Source of the DNA: Algibacter sp. L1A34
GTDB lineage: Bacteria; Bacteroidota; Bacteroidia; Flavobacteriales; Flavobacteriaceae
NCBI RefSeq assembly: GCF_009796805.1
Contig: NZ_CP047029.1
Span: forward strand, 3,486,001 to 3,550,000
Direction: 5' to 3'
DNA length: 64,000 bases
A program made the translations under genes and the position numbers. A model generated the notes under the pieces. It was given only the letters and a program-made list of their open reading frames with translations, ran no database searches and was not told where the DNA came from. Shown here one piece after another: positions 56,590 through 64,000 of the stretch (the stretch's first letter is position 1; each line of letters starts with the position of its first letter).

Positions 56590-58116
56590 CTATCTAGCTA
56601 AGCCTTTTAATAATACGATTTGACCACCTTGGTTATGTGGTAAGCTGCTGGATACAAAAGCATCGCTTTCCCAGTAATGTGGTTGTAAGTTTAATAGAAA
56701 AGTATCTGGAACACCTACTTTATCAGAGATATCGGTTAAAGCGCCAAACTCACCAGAAAACCCTGTAGATCCCGATGGGTCTAAGTTGTTTTCAATTTTT
56801 AATTCTAAAACTACTTTAGTGTTATTTCCATCTAAATCTGATTGGTAAATTTGAGCAGCATGATTTCTAGAAAAAGAGTTTGGATCTTCTTGCGTATAAA
56901 TATAGTTTTCTGTTACACAAATGTTATCTGGACTTTGTAATTCTGCAATATTACCATCTTTATTATTTGTATCGGTATTTCCGCTAATAATTTGAGTTAA
57001 TTTACCTTCTAATGGGTTGGTTTCATCAAGTTCAATCTTGTAAACAGTTCCCCAATCGTTATAAGTTCCTCTTCCAGGACCTCTTCCGGTTACGGCAAAA
57101 AACACTTCTCTTGCATTAGCATCGCTACCTTTTCTGTAATCTACATCTTCAACACGCATAAATTGGGAAGCAAATACATTTGTACAAGCTGTTTCCATTT
57201 CGTCTTTAGTTAAAGAAGCACCATCAACGATTTCAACAAATTCGATATCGTAAGAATTAGCGAAATCTAAACTACCTTCATTATAAACGGTATTTGCAGT
57301 AACATCCATTGCACCTCCAGCACCATCAGATACTTGTTTAAACCTTAAAACGTAAACTTTTCCGTTTTCTAAATCTGCATCGCTGTTTTCAGATAAATAC
57401 ATAATAACCTGACCTTCAGATCCACTAGAATCATCATCCCCACCAACAATAACTGTTTTACCAGAATAGGCGCCTTTTGGCAATGGTACTGCATTTTCCC
57501 ATGAAAATTCACCTAAAGCATCTAAACCAAAATCTGCAGTTGGAGTAGGTGTTTCAATCCAAGGATCGATACCTTTTACATCGTAAGCATAACTTTCTGA
57601 AGCAGATAAAAATATATCTTTATCACCACCATGTATCGCAGCTTCCCACATAGTTCCAGAACATTGTCTAGCATAATCGGCAACGCCACTATTTAATAAC
57701 CATTCACCTGTAATTGGGTTTAAGTTTTTATCAAAACGAATTCTAGAAACGGCATAATCATCTTCAGCATTAACAACGTATATGTACTCGTCTCCATCTT
57801 TTAAAAATCCAGCGCCATCTTGAGCACCCACTAAACGGAAACCATTAGAAAGCACATCTGTAGAGCTTATTAAAGAAAAGGCTTCCACTGTGCTAAAATC
57901 AGAATGTAATTTTACTAAAGGAGCTAAAGAAGATTTGTTTGTAAACATAGTTGTAGGAGGCGTAAAATCTTCTCCATTCTCACCGTCTTCACCATCTTTT
58001 CCGTCAACACCGTTAACACCGTCTTTTCCGTCTTCAATATCACAGCTAGTTAATACTGTACTTACAGAAGTTACTACAAAAAGGAATAAAAATAATTTAA
58101 TGTACTTGTTCATCAT
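56590..58116 (-). CDS. PhoX/DUF839-like lipoprotein with collagen-like linker
   Basis: 508 residues. Lipoprotein signal (LFLFVVTSVSTVLTSC). After it, collagen-like G-x-x repeats (about 29-48, GKDGVNGVDGKDGEDGENGE). The rest resembles a DUF839/PhoX beta-propeller: NGFRLVGAQDGAGFLKDGDE, GTMWEAAIHGGDKDIFLSAS, VAFFAVTGRGPGRGTYNDWG-like segment, and LQSPDNICVTENYIYTQEDP, the last typical of PhoX-type proteins. Family members are Ca/Fe-dependent alkaline phosphatases, but catalytic residues cannot be confirmed, so the activity is open. First gene of the pair with the MauG peroxidase. Confidence 0.7.
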   Translation of the reverse strand: MMNKYIKLFLFLFVVTSVSTVLTSCDIEDGKDGVNGVDGKDGEDGENGEDFTPPTTMFTNKSSLAPLVKLHSDFSTVEAFSLISSTDVLSNGFRLVGAQDGAGFLKDGDEYIYVVNAEDDYAVSRIRFDKNLNPITGEWLLNSGVADYARQCSGTMWEAAIHGGDKDIFLSASESYAYDVKGIDPWIETPTPTADFGLDALGEFSWENAVPLPKGAYSGKTVIVGGDDDSSGSEGQVIMYLSENSDADLENGKVYVLRFKQVSDGAGGAMDVTANTVYNEGSLDFANSYDIEFVEIVDGASLTKDEMETACTNVFASQFMRVEDVDYRKGSDANAREVFFAVTGRGPGRGTYNDWGTVYKIELDETNPLEGKLTQIISGNTDTNNKDGNIAELQSPDNICVTENYIYTQEDPNSFSRNHAAQIYQSDLDGNNTKVVLELKIENNLDPSGSTGFSGEFGALTDISDKVGVPDTFLLNLQPHYWESDAFVSSSLPHNQGGQIVLLKGLAR

Positions 58117-58143
58117 TATAAAAATTGGTTAATTAATTCGGTT

Positions 58144-58151
58144 CAAAATTA
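58144..58151 (-). promoter_or_regulatory. -7 box TAATTTTG for the PhoX-like gene
   Basis: Minus-strand TAATTTTG, exact TAnnTTTG, predicting a start near 58139 and a 22-base leader. No good -33 element at usual spacing. Confidence 0.4.
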
Positions 58152-58200
58152 TAATTTGAATCAAAGAATCATGTTAACTAACCACTGTGTTTAATTTAAT

Positions 58201-58235
58201 TTTAAGTAACCTTAATGTTAAAAACGTTACTTAAA
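58201..58235. repeat. Inverted repeat in the divergent intergenic region
   Basis: TTTAAGTAAC at 58201-58210 and its complement GTTACTTAAA at 58226-58235, 10 pairs with a 15-base spacer. It lies 50 bases upstream of the PhoX-like promoter and about 100 upstream of the bshC promoter. It could be a regulator site. Confidence 0.4.
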
Positions 58236-58331
58236 TATTAACCAATAGCTGAAATTTGGAATGAAATGTTAATTGAATATAAAATGAATGTTTCCTGAAT
58301 TTAATACGACTTATTAGGTGCTTCAATTTCC

Positions 58332-58362
58332 TTTGTATTTCTTAACGAAATTTTTAGAATTG
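58332..58362 (+). promoter_or_regulatory. Promoter of bshC
   Basis: TTTG at 58332-58335, 19-base spacer, TAGAATTG at 58355-58362 (one mismatch to TAnnTTTG). Start near 58366, leader of about 40 bases to the ATG at 58407. It makes a TTG start at 58368 implausible. Confidence 0.5.
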
Positions 58363-58406
58363 CAAAATTGAATAAGCTTATATTTACACTTTCTATCTAT
58401 TTTACT

Positions 58407-60008
58407 ATGCCAGCAGACTGTATTTCGTTTAAAAACACAGGATATTTTTCAAGTTTAATTTGTGAATATCTCAATGAAAATCAAGAGTTAAAGCCGTTCT
58501 ATAACCGTTTTCCAAATCTTGATAATTTTAAAAAACAAATTGATGAAAAGCAATCGAGTTTCACGCAAGAATCTCGGAATGTGTTATATTCTGTATTATC
58601 AAAACAATATAAAAAGGTTGATGCTTCAATATTAACACTTCAAAATATAGATTTATTAAAATTAGAAAACACCTTTACAATTACTACAGGACACCAATTA
58701 AATTTATTTACTGGGCCACTTTATTTTCTGTATAAAATTGTATCGGCAATAAATCTTTCAAAAGAATTAAAAGAAAAATATCCTAATCAGAATTTTGTTC
58801 CTATTTATTGGATGGCAACAGAAGATCATGATTTTGATGAAATAAATTATTTTAATTTCAAAGGAAAAAAAGTACAATGGAATAAAGAGGCGAGTGGTGC
58901 TGTTGGCGAATTATCAACCGATGGTTTAGCAGAAGTGTTTGAAGTATTTTCTAATGAAATAGGACACACCAAAAATGCAGAACATTTAAAAAATATTTTC
59001 AAAAATGCTTATTTAGAGCATGATAATTTAGCCGATGCCACGAGATACTTAGCAAATTCATTATTTAGTGAATATGGATTAGTAATTGTTGAAGCAAATG
59101 ATGCTGAATTAAAAAGAAGATTTATACCTTATATAGAAACAGAATTATTGAACGAAACAGCGTTTAAAGCAGTTTCTGAATCTATTGAAGAATTGAGTAA
59201 CTATTCTCGAAATTATAAAGCTCAAGTAAATCCTAGAGAAATTAATTTATTCTATTTAAATGAAAATTTAAGAGAACGTATTGTTTTTGAGCACGATGTT
59301 TATAAAGTTTTAAACACCAATCTTTCGTGGAGTAAAGAAGCTATTTTGGATGAAGTAAAAAATAATCCAGAACATTTTTCACCAAACGTGATTATGCGAC
59401 CTCTATATCAAGAAGTTATTTTACCAAACCTTTGCTACATTGGTGGAGGAGGAGAATTAGCGTATTGGTTTCAATTAAAAAAATATTTTAATACAGTTGA
59501 AGTGCCTTTTCCTGTATTGTTATTAAGGAACTCTGTTTTAATACAGACGGAAATTCAGAGTAAAAAGCTTCAGAAACTAAATATTTCAAAAGAAGATGTT
59601 TTCTTAAAACGAAATGCCTTTATTAATAAAAAAGTTAGAGAAATTTCTAATATTGATATCGATTTTTCGGAACAAAAAAAATATTTAGCACAACAGTTTG
59701 AAGGTATGTATAAACTTGCAGAAGAAACTGATAAATCGTTTTTAGGTGCAGTAAAGGCACAAGAAGTAAAGCAAATAAAAGGTTTAGAGCATCTTGAGAG
59801 CCGTTTGTTAAAGGCTCAAAAACGCAAGTTGAAAGATACGGTTTCTAGAATGACGGACTTGCAAACAGAACTTTTTCCGGGTGGTAGCTTACAAGAAAGA
59901 AATACCAATTTCTCAGAATTTTATCTAGAACATGGTACACAATTAATACCAGATTTAATTAAAAATTTAGAACCTTTAAAAGGCGAATTTTTAATATTAA
60001 CTTTATAA
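58407..60008 (+). CDS. bshC: Bacillithiol biosynthesis cysteine-adding enzyme BshC
   Basis: 533 residues from ATG 58407, giving the family start PADCISFKNTGYFSSLI. Markers: TITTGHQLNLFTGPLYFLYK (about 90), YWMATEDHDFDEINYF, NVIMRPLYQEVILPNLCYIG and GELAYWFQLKKYF, with a C-terminal coiled coil (about 440-500). It adds cysteine to GlcN-malate, completing bacillithiol. A TTG 39 bases upstream is not used, as the promoter lies just before it. The PLP decarboxylase starts 8 bases after its stop. bshA is 5 kb upstream on the same strand. Confidence 0.95.
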   Translation: MPADCISFKNTGYFSSLICEYLNENQELKPFYNRFPNLDNFKKQIDEKQSSFTQESRNVLYSVLSKQYKKVDASILTLQNIDLLKLENTFTITTGHQLNLFTGPLYFLYKIVSAINLSKELKEKYPNQNFVPIYWMATEDHDFDEINYFNFKGKKVQWNKEASGAVGELSTDGLAEVFEVFSNEIGHTKNAEHLKNIFKNAYLEHDNLADATRYLANSLFSEYGLVIVEANDAELKRRFIPYIETELLNETAFKAVSESIEELSNYSRNYKAQVNPREINLFYLNENLRERIVFEHDVYKVLNTNLSWSKEAILDEVKNNPEHFSPNVIMRPLYQEVILPNLCYIGGGGELAYWFQLKKYFNTVEVPFPVLLLRNSVLIQTEIQSKKLQKLNISKEDVFLKRNAFINKKVREISNIDIDFSEQKKYLAQQFEGMYKLAEETDKSFLGAVKAQEVKQIKGLEHLESRLLKAQKRKLKDTVSRMTDLQTELFPGGSLQERNTNFSEFYLEHGTQLIPDLIKNLEPLKGEFLILTL

Positions 60009-60015
60009 TTTAAGG

Positions 60016-61389
60016 ATGCATAAGATTGATATTGAATTGGTAGAAATGACTATGGATATTATGAAATATACCATAGATAGAATTTCATCTACAAAGCATA
60101 AAATAGGAAAACCTAAAACCTCAGAAGAACTAAAAAAATTGGTAGGTGAAACGGTTACAGAAAAAGGTGTTGGAGGTGAGCATGCTTTAAAGTTGTGGAA
60201 AAAACATTTGATGAAGGCTAATGTGCCTGTAGATCATCCACGAAATTTAGCCTTTGTGCCCGCAGCTCCTACAAGAGCAGCAGTTATGTTCGATTTGGTT
60301 GTATCTGCTTCTAGTATTCATGGTGCGTATTGGATGGAAGGTGCTGGTGGTATTTTTTGTGAAAACGAAGCTATGAAATGGATTGTATCTTTAACAGGTT
60401 TGCCAGAAGGAGCTTTTGGTGTTTTTACTAGTGGAGGTACTGCTGCAAATTTATCGGCAATTGTTACAGCAAGAGAATATTGGCGCAGCTTAGATGATGA
60501 TAATAAAACAAGAAAAGGGCTTATAATAACTTCAATAGGTGCACATTCTTCAGTTAAATCCATGGCTAAAGTTGTGGATGCAGATGTATTATTTGTAGAT
60601 ACTGAAGATAAAATGTATGCGGACGCCTTACAAAGTAAAATAGATGCTTTAACTATAGATGATCGTAAACGGTTATTTGCTGTTGTAGCCACAGGAGGGA
60701 CTACAAACGCTGGAATTATTGATGATTTATCGGGTATTGGAAGTATTTGTGAAAATGCACATCTTTGGTTTCACGTTGATGCTGCTTATGGTGGAGGCGC
60801 TTTAGCTGCCGATTCTGTAAGACATTTATTTAATGGTATTGAAAAAGCAGATAGTATAACCATAGATCCTCATAAATGGATGTTTTCTCCGTATGATTGT
60901 GGCGCAGTTATATATAGAAAACCAGAATTAGCAAAAAAAGCACATGCTCAAGAAGGATCTTATTTAGATATTTTTAAAGATGAAGGAGCTCATGGTTTTA
61001 ACCCTACAGATTATCAAATACAATTAACGCGCCGTGTTAGAGGTTTACCGTTATGGTTTTCTTTAGCCATGCACGGCACTGATAAATATAAGGAAGCGGT
61101 AGAACGTGGTTTAGAATTAGCTCAAATAGCAGGTAAATTAATAGAAGAAAAACCTTTTGTAGAGTTGGTTAGAGCTCCAAGTTTATCTTGTGTGTTATAC
61201 CGAAGAATTGGTTGGAGTCCAGAAGATTATACACATTGGACCTATGAGAATCATGGAAAAGGTTTTGCTTTAGTAACGCCCACAAAATGGAAAACAGGAG
61301 ATAGTTTTGAAACTGTTTCTCGCTTTTGTTTTATTAACCCAGATACTACTGAGGAAGATATAGATATGATTTTGGATTCTATGAAATAA
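60016..61389 (+). CDS. Group II PLP-dependent decarboxylase (aspartate/glutamate/aromatic or diaminobutyrate type)
   Basis: 457 residues. PLP fold type I: WMEGAGGIFCENEAMKWIV, VFTSGGTAANLSAIVTAREY (phosphate-binding), HVDAAYGGGALA (Asp to PLP pyridine), and ITIDPHKWMFSPYDCGAVIY with PLP Lys at residue 287. The C-terminal domain ends EEDIDMILDSMK. The family decarboxylates L-amino acids (aspartate, glutamate, DABA, aromatic). Substrate cannot be chosen from sequence; Bacteroidota members are often called aspartate- or glutamate-type. Eight bases after bshC and before a fresh promoter for guaA. Confidence 0.88.
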   Translation: MHKIDIELVEMTMDIMKYTIDRISSTKHKIGKPKTSEELKKLVGETVTEKGVGGEHALKLWKKHLMKANVPVDHPRNLAFVPAAPTRAAVMFDLVVSASSIHGAYWMEGAGGIFCENEAMKWIVSLTGLPEGAFGVFTSGGTAANLSAIVTAREYWRSLDDDNKTRKGLIITSIGAHSSVKSMAKVVDADVLFVDTEDKMYADALQSKIDALTIDDRKRLFAVVATGGTTNAGIIDDLSGIGSICENAHLWFHVDAAYGGGALAADSVRHLFNGIEKADSITIDPHKWMFSPYDCGAVIYRKPELAKKAHAQEGSYLDIFKDEGAHGFNPTDYQIQLTRRVRGLPLWFSLAMHGTDKYKEAVERGLELAQIAGKLIEEKPFVELVRAPSLSCVLYRRIGWSPEDYTHWTYENHGKGFALVTPTKWKTGDSFETVSRFCFINPDTTEEDIDMILDSMK

Positions 61390-61418
61390 AAATTAATCTA
61401 AAAATCTTGCGCCCTAAA

Positions 61419-61449
61419 TTCGTCATTATAAAATCAATTACTATTTTTG
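61419..61449 (+). promoter_or_regulatory. Promoter of guaA, implying a leaderless or near-leaderless message
   Basis: TTCG at 61419-61422 (one mismatch), 19-base spacer, TATTTTTG at 61442-61449. The -7 box ends 3 bases before the ATG at 61453, so transcription would begin at or within a few bases of the start codon. Confidence 0.55.
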
Positions 61450-61452
61450 CGC

Positions 61453-62988
61453 ATGCAACATGACAAGGTACTTATTTTAGACTTCGGATCGCAATACACA
61501 CAACTTATTGCTCGTCGAGTTAGAGAACTCAACATTTACTCCGAAATACATCCATTTAACAAAATCCCAAAGGATTTAGAAACTTTTAAAGCGGTTATTC
61601 TTTCGGGAAGTCCAAATTCTGTTAGAGGTGAAGATGCTTTGCATCCTGATTTATCAGAAATTAGAGGAAAAAAACCAATGCTAGCCGTATGTTATGGTGC
61701 GCAGTATTTAGCTCATTTTTCGGGAGGGGAAGTAGCCCCATCGAACACAAGAGAATATGGTAGAGCTAATTTATCATTCATAAAAAATGATGAAGCTTTT
61801 TTGAAAAATATAAGTGAAGGCAGCCAAGTTTGGATGAGCCATTCCGATACTATTAAGCAATTACCAACAAACGGTGTTTTACTAGCAAGTACAAACGATG
61901 TAGAAAATGCCGCTTATAGAATTGAAAACGAAAGTACATTTGCTATTCAGTTTCACCCAGAAGTTTATCATTCTAAAGATGGAAAACAACTTTTAGAAAA
62001 CTTTTTAGTTGAAATAGCTGGTTTAAAGCAAGATTGGACTCCAGATTCTTTTGTTGAAGAAACCGTTGCGGCAATTCAAGAAAAAGTAGGAAAAGACAAA
62101 GTGGTTTTAGGCCTTTCTGGTGGTGTAGACTCTACCGTAGCAGCTGTTTTACTTAATAAAGCGATAGGTGAAAATCTATATTGCATTTTTGTGAACAACG
62201 GTTTATTGCGTAAAGATGAATTTACTTCTGTTTTAAAACAATACGAAGGCATGGGACTTAACGTAAAAGGCGTTGATGCTTCCGAGCGTTTTTTAGAAGC
62301 TTTAAAAGGTCTAGAAGATCCTGAGAAAAAACGTAAAGCTATTGGTAATTCATTTATTGAAGTTTTTGATGATGAAGCTCACAAATTAACAGATGTGAAA
62401 TGGTTAGCGCAAGGAACAATTTATCCTGATGTTATCGAGAGTGTATCGGCAACTGGTGGTCCATCTGCAACTATTAAAAGTCACCATAACGTTGGTGGAT
62501 TACCAGATTTTATGAAACTTAAAATTGTAGAACCACTTCGTGCTATTTTTAAAGATGAAGTACGCCGCGTTGGTGCTACTTTAGGTATAGATCCAGAATT
62601 ATTAGGACGCCATCCTTTTCCTGGTCCAGGTTTAGGGATTCGTATTTTAGGCGATATTACTGCCGAAAAAGTAACTATGCTCCAAGAGGTTGATGCTATT
62701 TTTATCAACGGTTTAAAAGAATGGGGACTTTATGATAAAGTTTGGCAAGCAGGCGCTATGTTATTACCCGTTAATAGTGTTGGTGTAATGGGCGATGAGC
62801 GTACATACGAAAAATGTGTAGCACTTAGAGCCGTAGAAAGTACAGATGGTATGACGGCCGATTGGGTAAATTTACCTTATGAGTTTCTTCAAAAAACATC
62901 AAACGATATTATTAATAAAGTAAAAGGTGTAAACCGTGTGGTTTACGATATTAGTTCTAAACCGCCAGCTACCATTGAGTGGGAATAG
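61453..62988 (+). CDS. guaA: GMP synthase (glutamine-hydrolysing)
   Basis: 511 residues from ATG 61453 ([21 protein letters not shown]). GATase1 domain (1 to about 190) with the catalytic Cys in [12 protein letters not shown] and His in [13 protein letters not shown]-pyrophosphatase (about 200-390) with [14 protein letters not shown], and the GMP synthase C-terminal domain (about 385-511) ending [11 protein letters not shown]. It converts XMP to GMP using glutamine and ATP. A TTG at 61447 would lie inside the -7 box and is rejected. Preceded by its own promoter. Confidence 0.97.
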   Translation: MQHDKVLILDFGSQYTQLIARRVRELNIYSEIHPFNKIPKDLETFKAVILSGSPNSVRGEDALHPDLSEIRGKKPMLAVCYGAQYLAHFSGGEVAPSNTREYGRANLSFIKNDEAFLKNISEGSQVWMSHSDTIKQLPTNGVLLASTNDVENAAYRIENESTFAIQFHPEVYHSKDGKQLLENFLVEIAGLKQDWTPDSFVEETVAAIQEKVGKDKVVLGLSGGVDSTVAAVLLNKAIGENLYCIFVNNGLLRKDEFTSVLKQYEGMGLNVKGVDASERFLEALKGLEDPEKKRKAIGNSFIEVFDDEAHKLTDVKWLAQGTIYPDVIESVSATGGPSATIKSHHNVGGLPDFMKLKIVEPLRAIFKDEVRRVGATLGIDPELLGRHPFPGPGLGIRILGDITAEKVTMLQEVDAIFINGLKEWGLYDKVWQAGAMLLPVNSVGVMGDERTYEKCVALRAVESTDGMTADWVNLPYEFLQKTSNDIINKVKGVNRVVYDISSKPPATIEWE

Positions 62989-63112
62989 TGACGCGTAACG
63001 AATTTTTAACCCTTTGGGTTTTATATTCAACAGCAGAGAAAGCTTATCGATTTAAATTCGGGGTTTAGTGGTCTGTTTTGTAAAAACCCAACGTATATCA
63101 AAATAATGATAA

Positions 63113-63179
63113 TACCTAATTGATGTTTAAGTTTTGGCATGTTATGTGTTATATCTATTAAGAAAACATCAATTAGGTA
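63113..63179. terminator. 16-pair inverted repeat with long loop after guaA
   Basis: 63113-63128 (TACCTAATTGATGTTT) pairs exactly with 63164-63179; the loop is 35 bases. It ends with ATTTTAAAA, a short T run. The 208-base gap to the LysM gene holds no gene. It also has AACCC/GGGTT at 63008-63012 and 63016-63020 with T4 after, which may be a small first terminator. Confidence 0.55.
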
Positions 63180-63196
63180 ATTTTAAAAATAAATAA

Positions 63197-64000
63197 ATGA
63201 GTAAATTTTTTTCCATTCTTTTAATCGTTTTAGTGTGTGGTTTTGGCACATTAAATGCACAGAATTTCAGTACGCATCAAGTAAAAAAAGGAGAAACTAT
63301 TGAGAGTATTGCAAAGCGTTATTTTGTAACGCCTGCAGATATTTATACTTTAAATCCCGATGCGAAAAAGGAGTTTAAGGCAAATACTATTTTAATTATT
63401 CCTATTTCTAAAGCCAATAAACCAACGGTTACAACGGTAAAGGAATTAAAAGGTTTTAAAACCCATAAAACTAAACGTAAAGAGACCTTATATAGTTTAG
63501 GTAAAAAGTACGATATATCGGAAGATGATATTAAGAAATACAATAAATTTTTATACGCCAATACACTTCGTAAAGGCGATAAACTTCAAATTCCTATTTT
63601 TAAGGAAACAACGGTTGTTGAAGAAAATAATAACACAAAGCCTTACCTAGTAAAAGCTAAAGAAGGAAAATGGCGTATTGCTTATAAATTTGGAATTACT
63701 TTAGAAGAATTAGAAGCGCTTAATCCAAAAATGGGTGATGTCCTTAAAGAAGGTCAACAAATTAATGTGCCAAATCTAGAAAGGGAAGAGATTAAGCAAG
63801 TTGATGAAACTTATGGCTATTACAAAGTATTACCAAAAGAAGGTTTTTATCGTTTAAAATTAAAATTAGGTTTAACTCAAGAAGAATTAGAAGCTTTAAA
63901 TCCAGGGTTGAAAGAAACAGGATTAAAAGTTGGAATGATTTTAAAAACACCACAAGGAAACACTAATTTATCTGGTATTGTAGATGCAGAATATGGCGGA
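63197..64000 (+). CDS. LysM-domain exported protein, partial at window end
   Basis: 268 residues visible with no stop. Signal peptide (FFSILLIVLVCGFGTLNAQ), then successive LysM-type repeats: FSTHQVKKGETIESIAKRYF (about 24), KTHKTKRKETLYSLGKKYDI (about 94), LVKAKEGKWRIAYKFGITLE (about 152), and YYKVLPKEGFYRLKLKLGLT (about 211). Each has the (x)GETLxSIAxxYxx form and would bind peptidoglycan or GlcNAc-type glycan. In relatives the C-terminus is a periplasmic-binding-like domain after the LysM repeats, which cannot be seen here. ATG at 63197, 208 bases after guaA. Confidence 0.85.
   Translation, partial: MSKFFSILLIVLVCGFGTLNAQNFSTHQVKKGETIESIAKRYFVTPADIYTLNPDAKKEFKANTILIIPISKANKPTVTTVKELKGFKTHKTKRKETLYSLGKKYDISEDDIKKYNKFLYANTLRKGDKLQIPIFKETTVVEENNNTKPYLVKAKEGKWRIAYKFGITLEELEALNPKMGDVLKEGQQINVPNLEREEIKQVDETYGYYKVLPKEGFYRLKLKLGLTQEELEALNPGLKETGLKVGMILKTPQGNTNLSGIVDAEYGG

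Noticed and set aside
58368-58406. TTG start for bshC
   Set aside because: It sits at the predicted transcription start, and the family N-terminus begins PADCISF at 58407.
61447-61452. TTG start for guaA
   Set aside because: The codon is the end of the -7 box TATTTTTG; transcription should begin after it. ATG at 61453 gives the normal N-terminus.

Overview
This window is one contiguous stretch of an AT-rich Bacteroidota chromosome, most likely from a marine-type Flavobacteriaceae. The main reasons are a SusC/SusD pair, promoters of the Bacteroidota TAnnTTTG type, two bacillithiol enzymes (BshA, BshC), a flavobacterial-type LptD, an MlaD gene joined to two Fe-S proteins, and frequent signal peptides ending in AQ or lipoprotein Cys. 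I see no rRNA, tRNA, CRISPR, phage, transposase or plasmid genes, so most of the window reads as chromosomal backbone with a few accessory blocks.

Layout. 1-1467: end of a TRAP transporter operon (DctQ tail, DctM). 1662-8869: a PI-PLC-like secreted phosphodiesterase, a SusC/SusD outer-membrane uptake pair and a PAP2 lipid phosphatase. 9031-15561 (minus strand): housekeeping and RNA modification (PG_1098-like methyltransferase, AI-2E exporter, TrmH-type methyltransferase, DUF4159 protein, RsmE, parvulin, TsaD). 15722-20101: a giant TamB-like protein. 20305-24485: phosphofructokinase, GAPDH, a GlcNAc-kinase-like ATPase and a double ABC ATPase. 24488-31281 (minus): a three-gene operon of two transglutaminase-fold proteins around a circularly permuted ATP-grasp/alpha-E protein. 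31511-34996: GMP reductase, an unusual hybrid histidine kinase, a dead DUF4274 gene and RidA. 35103-43209: envelope genes (LptD broken by one base, amidase, MlaD, Fe-S oxidoreductase pair). 43381-44604: SerB. 45115-48925: an imelysin / di-haem oxidoreductase / imelysin operon behind a promoter bracketed by two near-identical 21-base sites. 49112-53193: NagZ-beta-lactamase fusion and BshA. 53329-58116 (minus): a carboxypeptidase-regulatory-domain protein, a MauG-type peroxidase and a PhoX-like lipoprotein. 58407-64000: BshC, a PLP decarboxylase, GuaA and the start of a LysM protein.

How they work together. The 24-31 kb operon is the best candidate for an incompletely understood system: it has everything expected for making and then cleaving or cross-linking a peptide or isopeptide, but the substrate is not visible. 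The 45-49 kb operon looks like a regulated iron or haem acquisition module with its operators in plain view. The envelope block combines LPS insertion (LptD), lipid transport (MlaD), cell-wall cleavage (amidase) and an electron-transfer pair. Bacillithiol genes bshA and bshC lie about 5 kb apart with a haem-peroxidase block between them.

Points of caution. Four genes have apparent TTG starts lying exactly inside a TAnnTTTG -7 promoter box; for three of them I moved the start downstream. The TamB-like gene has no normal start codon where its conserved basic N-terminus should begin. The lptD frameshift is a one-base change in an A run and could be a sequencing error.
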